From: Acidobacteriota bacterium
GTDB taxonomy: Bacteria; Acidobacteriota; UBA6911; RPQK01; JADFOI01
Direction: 5' to 3'
Assembly: GCA_030624355.1 (NCBI GenBank)
Contig: JAUXKG010000040.1
Span: 1 to 11,694, forward strand
DNA length: 11,694 nt
A program made the translations under genes and the position numbers. How positions within the stretch are numbered: position 1 is the stretch's first letter; each line of letters opens with the position of its first letter. Below the pieces are notes generated by a model that did not search any database, was not told the origin of the DNA, and saw nothing but the letters and a program-made list of their open reading frames with translations. Of this stretch, positions 7,154 to 11,694 are shown piece after piece.

Positions 7154-8086
7154 TCACGTCTCTTGCCGATACTGAGCTTCAACGACGTCGGCCAGCATGG
7201 AAGTGAAGCGGGGATCATCGTTCGGCATGGGTGTACGAGAGAGTGTGATCCCCAATCTGTCGGCTTGTGAGTTGGCTTCTATATCCAGATCGTAGAGGAC
7301 CTCGAGATGGTCCATCAGGAAGCCGACGGGAGCCAGCAGAAAATCCCGGCTTCCCTGATCCTTTAGCTCTTTCAGCACCTGCTCCAAAGGAGGACCGAGC
7401 CAGGGTTGATTCCCACCTCCCTGGCTTTGATAGGCGGTCGTCCAGTGGGTCAGACTGCATCGCTTGGCAAGCTTTTCGGCTGTGGCCTCGAACTCGCTTC
7501 CGTAAGGATCGTTCCACTCCTGGATGCGAGCTGGCAGGCTGTGGTTGGTGAAGATGACAAACACATCCTCTTTTCCTTTCAGAGCTTCCTGAAGGCGGTC
7601 CTGCCAGAGTTCTAGAAAAAGAGGGTGGAGATTCCAGCCTTCCGAGAAGGACCAGCCCAGCGGTTGTTCCAGACCCTCATTGGCTTCCGTCACCATCCGA
7701 TAATATCCTTCTGTGCTCAGACGGGATCGAAAGGGGGACAGAGCCACCGCGATGGCTTGTTGCAGACCGTCTTCGGCCATTTGCTTCACTACTTCCTCGA
7801 TGAAGGGAGGGGAGTGTTTCATGGCCATATAGGTCCTAAACTGATCGGACGCCTTTCGCTGCAAAGCCTGCTGGAGCCCTTCGGTGATGTCTTCGGTAAT
7901 CTGATACAGCGGGGACCCTCCCGTTTGTCGATAGCGTTCCCTCAGGTCGTCGAATTCGGCCTCACTCGGATCCGTTCGACGGTAGTACTGGAGGATGTGG
8001 CGAAGGTAACTGAAGATGGCCTCATCATCCATGGAAGGAGCGCTTCCATAGGCCATGATCAGCACACCGGTTGCAGGCGATGACAT
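7154..8086 (-). CDS. hemH: Ferrochelatase, coproporphyrin type (HemH/CpfC)
   Basis: A 310-residue chelatase that inserts ferrous iron into the porphyrin. Key residues are Tyr13 in LIMAYGSAP, the metal-site His182 in FTNHSLP (Ser/Ala-His is more usual than Asn-His), and Glu262 in VGFLMDHLEVLYDLD. The sequence follows the short soluble Bacillus-type ferrochelatases along its length, including YRQTGGSPLYQIT, MKHSPPFIEE and YQSQGGGNQPWLGP. That type uses coproporphyrin III, which fits the presence of HemQ. I chose the ATG at 8084-8086 because it gives the family N-terminus and GGAG lies about ten bases upstream, at the end of nhaA; the frame stays open upstream, overlapping nhaA. Only one base separates it from the nhaA stop (TGA-T-ATG), suggesting translational coupling. 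It converges with the M28 peptidase gene, 19 bases between stops. Confidence 0.95.
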   Translation of the reverse strand: MSSPATGVLIMAYGSAPSMDDEAIFSYLRHILQYYRRTDPSEAEFDDLRERYRQTGGSPLYQITEDITEGLQQALQRKASDQFRTYMAMKHSPPFIEEVVKQMAEDGLQQAIAVALSPFRSRLSTEGYYRMVTEANEGLEQPLGWSFSEGWNLHPLFLELWQDRLQEALKGKEDVFVIFTNHSLPARIQEWNDPYGSEFEATAEKLAKRCSLTHWTTAYQSQGGGNQPWLGPPLEQVLKELKDQGSRDFLLAPVGFLMDHLEVLYDLDIEANSQADRLGITLSRTPMPNDDPRFTSMLADVVEAQYRQET

Positions 8087-8087
8087 A

Positions 8088-9464
8088 TCAGATATTCTCC
8101 GCGGCTCGTGCTGTCGGTCGGGATGCCAGCCTGAGAAAAACGTAACCCAGCCCGCCGGCCAGCAGCGAAGCACCTAGGATACCCAATTTAGCATCGGCAA
8201 TGAGCAGTCGGTCCTGGTAGGAGAGGCCTGTAATGAAAAGTGAAACGGTAAATCCGATGCCCGCCAGCAAGGCGGTGCCAAGAATTTGCGGCCAGCTGAC
8301 TCCCCCTGGAAGGAAGGCAATTTTCAGGCGAACCGCTATCCAGGAACAAGCCGTGATTCCGAAACACTTCCCCACCACTAGCCCGAAGAAGATTCCCTGA
8401 CTCACGGAGCTGGAAAGGGCGTTGGCCATCGATTCGACTGACAGAACCATGCCTGCATTGACAAGGGCAAAGATCGGCAATATGACGAAACTGCTCCAGG
8501 GATGAACCAAGCGTTCAATTCGCTCCAGCGGCGCTTCTGTGCCCCGGCTCAAGTCTTCAAATTCTCCCAGCACTGCCTGGGCTTTGTCTTCATTTCCTTG
8601 GTCCAGTGCCTGTTGAAAATGGTGGGTCAGCGATCGTGCCGACTCGACGAAGGTATTGCGGCTGAAATAGGGATCCGCCGGAGTCAGTGCGCCCAGCACC
8701 ACGCCGGCAATGGTTGCGTGAATTCCCGATTTCAAAACCGCGACCCAGAAAAAGATTCCCACCACGATGTACAGGTGAACGTTTCGCACGCCCAAGCGTT
8801 GCAGGAGCAGGATGACCACGATCAGCAGGGCGGCAAGGAAAAGCGGTTGCAGGAACAGTCTCTCTGTATAAAAAATGGCAATCACCAGTATGGAGCCAAG
8901 GTCATCTACGACAGCTAGCGTCAAAAGGAAAATTCGAACCTGAGAGGGAATGCGATCGCCCAACAGGGCCAGCACCCCCAGGGCAAAGGCGATGTCGGTG
9001 GCCATCGGAATGCCCCAACCACGCATGCCTTCCCCCTGCAGGTTGAAATACAGAAAGATCAGCACCGGAAAGATCATGCCACCGAGAGCCGCAAAAAGGG
9101 GAAGAGCGGCCTGCCGTGGATCGGAGAGTTGTCCGTGCACCACTTCGCGTTTGATCTCCAGGCCGATCACGAAGAAGAAGATCGCCATTAAGCCGTCGTT
9201 CACCCAGTGGTCCAGAGCTCTCGAGATGGTGAGCCAGCCCATATCCACGGTGATGATGGTCTCCCAGAGATGGAAATAGGAATCTGACCAGGGGGAGTTG
9301 GCCCAAAGCAGAGCCAACACCGCTGCTGTCAGGAGGAACACTCCGCTTCCTGCTTCGGTGTGGACAAATTCCTGGGCTGGAAGGAGCATCTGTTGAGAAA
9401 GGTAGGAGCGAGCCGCCTTCACTCTGGCGATGCTGCGGCGGCCAAGTGAGTCGTTCTTAAGCAA
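8088..9464 (-). CDS. nhaA: Na+/H+ antiporter NhaA
   Basis: A 458-residue inner-membrane antiporter with about 12 hydrophobic segments. NhaA motifs are intact: GLEIKREVVHGQL, the sodium-site Asp157 in MATDIAFALG, the pair Asp187-Asp188 in LAVVDDLGSI, VLKSGIHATIAG with Lys245 and His249, and Lys366 in VVGKCFGI (equivalent to E. coli Lys300). It is about 70 residues longer than E. coli NhaA, mainly through a charged cytoplasmic-type insert at ~265-318 and longer ends, as in many environmental NhaAs. The family exchanges external protons for internal sodium at alkaline pH. I selected the TTG at 9462-9464 because GGAGGA lies four bases upstream; a TTG four codons earlier (9476) would contain that ribosome binding site, so it is less likely. 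hemH follows after one base. A REP-like palindrome lies just upstream. Confidence 0.95.
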   Translation of the reverse strand: MLKNDSLGRRSIARVKAARSYLSQQMLLPAQEFVHTEAGSGVFLLTAAVLALLWANSPWSDSYFHLWETIITVDMGWLTISRALDHWVNDGLMAIFFFVIGLEIKREVVHGQLSDPRQAALPLFAALGGMIFPVLIFLYFNLQGEGMRGWGIPMATDIAFALGVLALLGDRIPSQVRIFLLTLAVVDDLGSILVIAIFYTERLFLQPLFLAALLIVVILLLQRLGVRNVHLYIVVGIFFWVAVLKSGIHATIAGVVLGALTPADPYFSRNTFVESARSLTHHFQQALDQGNEDKAQAVLGEFEDLSRGTEAPLERIERLVHPWSSFVILPIFALVNAGMVLSVESMANALSSSVSQGIFFGLVVGKCFGITACSWIAVRLKIAFLPGGVSWPQILGTALLAGIGFTVSLFITGLSYQDRLLIADAKLGILGASLLAGGLGYVFLRLASRPTARAAENI

Positions 9465-9482
9465 AGAGTCCTCCAAGTCTAG

Positions 9483-9520
9483 TAGCCCGGATTATGCATA
9501 GGTTTTCAAAATCCGGGCTA
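9483..9520. repeat. REP-like palindrome upstream of nhaA
   Basis: A perfect 11-bp inverted repeat: TAGCCCGGATT at 9483-9493 and AATCCGGGCTA at 9510-9520, separated by 16 bases. It lies 18 bases upstream of the nhaA start, in the 188-bp divergent gap before the asparaginase-like gene. Its form resembles dispersed GTAGCCCGGAT-type repetitive palindromes of other bacteria, but only one copy is in this window. It could fold in the 5' leader of nhaA mRNA. It is not followed by a T-run, so it is not a classical terminator in either direction. Confidence 0.6.
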
Positions 9521-9600
9521 GCTGGAATGGTAGTGGAGCGGCAAAACACCGTCAAATCGGTTGTCTCAACTGAAAACGAGAGGAGAGCCACGGGCCACGA

Positions 9601-9629
9601 TTGACCGAGTGTAGACCCTGTTGTACTCT
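9601..9629 (+). promoter_or_regulatory. Candidate sigma-70-like promoter for the asparaginase-like gene
   Basis: TTGACC at 9601-9606 (five of six to the -35 consensus) is followed by a 17-base spacer and TACTCT at 9624-9629. The -10 hexamer matches only the first, second and last consensus positions. It sits 23 bases upstream of the GTG start at 9653 in an otherwise gene-free gap. Position and spacing are right, but the -10 is weak, so this is a guess. Confidence 0.35.
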
Positions 9630-9652
9630 GCAGCGGCATCGAGGTTTGTACA

Positions 9653-10534
9653 GTGCAAGCTATTGCTGTTCATGGTGGAGCGGGTCGGATTCCAGAGGAA
9701 CTGCGCCCGGAGCATGGTGAGGGAATTCGGATTGCCCTTCAGGCGGGGCGGCAGGTGCTGACCCAAGAAGGCTCAGCCGTCGAAGCCGTCATGGCGGCGG
9801 TCGTGGTGCTGGAAGACCTGCCAGCCTTTAATGCCGGGTATGGGGCAGCCTTGAATTCGGAAGGGTACGTGGAGCTGGATGCCGGACTCATGGAGGGTCG
9901 AGCTCTGGAGATCGGTGCTGTAGCAGCCATTCGGGATGTGCAGAATCCAATTCGGGTGTGCCGAGTCATCTTGCAGGCACCGCAGATCTTTTTCAGCGGG
10001 GCAGATGCCTCCCGGGTGGCCCGGGAGGCTGGAATTGAGTCGGTTGATCCTGACTCTTTGATCTCACCCCGTCGCCTGAAACAGCGGCAATCAGGAGCGT
10101 CCATCCCTGCCCTGGATTCCGGCCTGGCGGCAGACACCGTGGGGGCGGTAGCCCTGGATGAAAAAGGTGACGTGGCGTCTGCCACCTCCACCGGCGGGAT
10201 GAATGACAAGCCACCGGGCCGTGTCGGCGATTCCCCTTTGCCCGGGTGTGGCTACTATGCCGACAACAAGTGGGGAGCCTGCTCCACTACCGGATGGGGA
10301 GAGAGTCTGGCCCGTATCCTGGCGGCCCGCAGAGCGATCGAAGGACTGGAGCGCGGCCTGTCGCCCTCACAGGCGGCCCGCATGACGGTCGATCTTTTGA
10401 AAGAGCGGGTTTCCGAGGGTGAAGGAGGACTGATTCTGCTGGATTGTCAGGGCTGTTTTGGAGCCTACTTTAACTCTCCAACCATGAGCTATGGCTGGTG
10501 GAGCGAGCGGGACGGGGAAGGTGTGAACACCTGA
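9653..10534 (+). CDS. Isoaspartyl peptidase/L-asparaginase (Ntn-hydrolase, type III)
   Basis: A 293-residue precursor of the plant-type asparaginase/isoaspartyl dipeptidase family, which cleaves isoaspartyl bonds from damaged proteins and L-asparagine. The N-terminal IAVHGGAGRIPEE, NAGYGAALNSEGYVELDAGLMEG and AAIRDVQNP are family motifs. The protein normally autocleaves before a nucleophilic Thr: here Thr162 in ADTVGAVALD, with Asp where Gly is common before the Thr. The beta-subunit signature ATSTGGMNDKPPGRVGDSPL and the GYYADN and STTGWGE motifs follow. It would split into about 161- and 132-residue subunits, and is slightly shorter than E. coli IaaA. It starts at GTG 9653, giving the family N-terminus, with GAGG eight bases upstream. 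It has no signal peptide and stands alone between divergent nhaA and a convergent DinB-like gene. Confidence 0.93.
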   Translation: MQAIAVHGGAGRIPEELRPEHGEGIRIALQAGRQVLTQEGSAVEAVMAAVVVLEDLPAFNAGYGAALNSEGYVELDAGLMEGRALEIGAVAAIRDVQNPIRVCRVILQAPQIFFSGADASRVAREAGIESVDPDSLISPRRLKQRQSGASIPALDSGLAADTVGAVALDEKGDVASATSTGGMNDKPPGRVGDSPLPGCGYYADNKWGACSTTGWGESLARILAARRAIEGLERGLSPSQAARMTVDLLKERVSEGEGGLILLDCQGCFGAYFNSPTMSYGWWSERDGEGVNT

Positions 10535-10536
10535 TC

Positions 10537-10612
10537 ACTGTCGATTGACGAGTGACTGGACTGACAACTGACAGCTAACAACTGACAAGAAATTCCTTTC
10601 TTAATCCGTGTC
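10537..10612. repeat. Intergenic repeat, copy 2, with a heptamer array
   Basis: It opens with ACTGTCGATTGACGAGTGA (10537-10555), which differs from 1188-1206 at two positions. It closes with GAAATTCCTTTC and TTAATCCGTGT (to 10611), matching the other copy. Between them are four 7-bp units at 10561-10588 (CTGACAA, CTGACAG, CTAACAA, CTGACAA) that the first copy lacks. It starts two bases after the asparaginase-like stop codon and precedes the 3' end of the convergent DinB-like gene. No function can be assigned. Confidence 0.65.
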
Positions 10613-10637
10613 TCCCCTGACCGGTGAAAGCCGTTTT

Positions 10638-11147
10638 CTATCGGGGGGACCGGTTTTTAGGAACGCTCAGAGAATTCCACCTGTCACCACAGTAGTGCTT
10701 GGCGAGATAGACAATCTGACCCACATGGTAGGCGCAATGGCGGAAAGTGCGCTGGATGGCCTGAGGAACGGAGTGGGGTATCTCTCGGATCCGAACCTGC
10801 CGATTCAAATCATCAGCACTCAGTGACTGCAGCGTGTCGAACAGACAGGACCAGCCCGTCTCCCACAATTCCAGAACGGTCTCTTTGGTGTCCCCTTCGG
10901 TGACGAATTCTGAATCTCGGTCACGATCAGGTTTCTCGCCGTCGCTGGAGAGAAAATCTGTCCAGCGGGATCGCATATTCCCGCCCAGATGCTTCATCAC
11001 AATGGCGACGCTGTTGGATTCCTCATCCGGAAGAGCAAAGAAGGTTTCGTCGGACATCTGATGGACCGCCTTTTCCGCCAGTGTTTTCAGCTTGCGAAGC
11101 TCTGTTATTGAGCTTTGCAGAAAGTCTTCTTCGGTGGATTGGATCAT
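10638..11147 (-). CDS. DinB/DUF1572-like four-helix protein
   Basis: A 169-residue, predominantly helical protein resembling the DinB/YfiT-like metal-binding superfamily, in particular the DUF1572 type. Three histidines are placed as in that fold's metal site: His53 in VMKHLGGNMRSRW, and His137 and His141 in FRHCAYHVGQIVYLAKHY. The HxxxHxxQI arrangement before a final hydrophobic helix is characteristic. Biochemical function is unknown for most members; some act in thiol-dependent chemistry, and a link to DNA damage should not be assumed. The ATG at 11145-11147 is used; a TTG at 11153 is an alternative with AGG eight bases upstream. It lies 157 bases after a tyrosine-recombinase gene on the same strand. 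The C-terminal tail after residue ~157 is basic and polar. Confidence 0.8.
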   Translation of the reverse strand: MIQSTEEDFLQSSITELRKLKTLAEKAVHQMSDETFFALPDEESNSVAIVMKHLGGNMRSRWTDFLSSDGEKPDRDRDSEFVTEGDTKETVLELWETGWSCLFDTLQSLSADDLNRQVRIREIPHSVPQAIQRTFRHCAYHVGQIVYLAKHYCGDRWNSLSVPKNRSPR

Positions 11148-11216
11148 GGTCAATATTTTGCCTGTTTCGGAGTAGAAGTGCTAACACGGATACTCTGGAA
11201 TGGGAAATATGTAGTC

Positions 11217-11240
11217 CTTTGTAATCAGTGTATTACAAAG
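11217..11240. repeat. AT-rich palindrome between recombinase and DinB-like genes
   Basis: A perfect 9-bp inverted repeat, CTTTGTAAT (11217-11225) and ATTACAAAG (11232-11240), with a 6-base loop. It lies 65 bases beyond the recombinase stop codon and 70 bases upstream of the DinB-like start. On the minus strand the stem is not followed by a T-run, so intrinsic termination is doubtful. It could be an operator, or an arm or core site for the recombinase. Nothing else is recognisable in the 157-bp gap (11148-11304). Confidence 0.45.
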
Positions 11241-11304
11241 ATTAGGCGGTCCCAAGCAGGATCTTGGTTGCGTATAGGTTGCGGGATTCAAGCCCGATCG
11301 GACT

Positions 11305-11694
11305 TTAGAAACCACCAGCCAAGACCCCCAGAGAGGGCAACCGATTCACAGCCTCCCGCTGGCTTTTCTTGGGTATCCAATGAGCGTACACGTCCAGGGT
11401 GATCTTCGAGCTTGAGTGTCCTAGCTGCTCGCTGACATAAAGGATATCCCCCCCCCTGGAAAGCAGCAGACTGGCGAAGGTGTGTCGCAAGTCGTGAAAG
11501 CGAATGGCGCTAAGGCCAGCCTTCTTCAGTACCCTCTTGAAAGAGCTACGCTTGATGCTGTCCATACAGGCGAAGCTGCCATTCTTATCAGTGAAGACCC
11601 ATTTCGGGATCTCGTTCGATCCTTTCTTTAAGGCTTCTTCTTGGCGCTGACGTTGCAGCCTTGACAGGGTTTTTAGTAACTCGTCCGAACAATC
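11305..11694 (-). CDS. Tyrosine recombinase (phage-type integrase), C-terminal part
   Basis: The frame is open to the window edge, so the 5' portion is missing; 129 codons are visible. This is the catalytic domain of a lambda-integrase-family recombinase. It includes RFHDLRHTFAS with His67 and the second catalytic Arg70 (fragment numbering), the LGHSS box with His93, and the nucleophile Tyr103 in ITLDVYAHWIP. The preceding QEEALKKGSNEIPKWVF segment is typical of integrases of genomic islands. The first catalytic Arg lies outside the window. An internal ATG at 11565 is not the real start because family sequence continues upstream. The recombinase points leftwards, so an integrated element probably extends to the right of the window, with its left attachment end near 11150-11304. 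No tRNA gene was seen there. Confidence 0.9.
   Translation of the reverse strand, partial: DCSDELLKTLSRLQRQRQEEALKKGSNEIPKWVFTDKNGSFACMDSIKRSSFKRVLKKAGLSAIRFHDLRHTFASLLLSRGGDILYVSEQLGHSSSKITLDVYAHWIPKKSQREAVNRLPSLGVLAGGF

Noticed and set aside
10619..10659. Possible terminator, ACCGGT at 10620-10625 and 10649-10654 followed by T residues
   Set aside because: ACCGGT is self-complementary, so the pairing is weak evidence; the loop is over 20 bases and the region overlaps the DinB-like coding end.
11181..11192. Third copy of the AATCCGTG repeat (reverse-strand TATCCGTGTTAG)
   Set aside because: Only about a dozen bases resemble one unit, without the opening block of the other copies, so chance is likely.
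11282..11296. tRNA T-arm-like sequence CGGGATTCAAGCCCG near the recombinase, a possible tRNA attachment site
   Set aside because: The loop is shifted relative to the canonical TTCRA placement, and no anticodon arm or acceptor stem can be assembled on either strand.
1..11694. CRISPR array, rRNA, toxin-antitoxin or defence operon
   Set aside because: No regularly spaced repeats, no RNA gene signatures and no small paired toxin-antitoxin frames with ribosome binding sites were seen. The DinB-like protein alone is not evidence for a defence system.

Overview
The window is about 11.7 kb of moderately GC-rich, densely coding bacterial chromosome. Its gene content is C5-pathway haem synthesis, a coproporphyrin-type ferrochelatase with an HemQ/ChdC-type decarboxylase, haem O synthase, NhaA, and a large secreted propeller/M28/PDZ peptidase. 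It also has integrase debris and simple-sequence intergenic repeats. Together these look most like an environmental Gram-negative such as an Acidobacteriota member, but this is inference from gene content only; there is no rRNA or marker gene here to settle it.

Layout. (1) Positions 1-1171, plus strand: the tail of a CtaB-like haem O synthase, followed with zero spacing by an ABC-2-type ATPase whose usual permease partner is absent. (2) Positions 1257-4033, minus strand: hemQ (chdC), hemL and a flavin-reductase-domain gene, read in that order as one transcription unit. A 271-bp palindromic MITE-like element with 25-bp perfect terminal inverted repeats and TTA at both ends sits exactly between the hemQ stop codon and the hemL start. 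(3) Positions 4156-7134, plus strand: a ~990-residue exported metallopeptidase (TolB-like propeller, PA-like domain, M28, PDZ), divergent from hemQ. (4) Positions 7154-9464, minus strand: nhaA and hemH (cpfC), separated by one base. (5) Positions 9653-10534, plus strand: an isoaspartyl-peptidase/asparaginase of the Ntn-hydrolase type. (6) Positions 10638-11694, minus strand: a DinB/DUF1572-like protein, then the C-terminal part of a tyrosine recombinase running off the window edge.

How the genes fit together. HemL makes 5-aminolevulinate. HemH inserts iron into coproporphyrin III, and HemQ decarboxylates coprohaem to haem b. CtaB farnesylates haem b to haem O for terminal oxidases. The window therefore holds the start, the end and the downstream modification of the coproporphyrin-dependent haem route, in three separate transcription units.

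Repeats and mobile features. Two related intergenic repeats (1188-1282 and 10537-10612) lie at the 3' ends of convergent genes, and each carries its own short-tandem expansion. A REP-like palindrome lies upstream of nhaA, and an AT-rich palindrome lies between the recombinase and the DinB gene. The most distinctive observation is the MITE-like insertion in the hemQ-hemL operon, whose empty site can be reconstructed. I did not find a convincing novel defence, metabolic or other multigene system; the remaining findings are modest.
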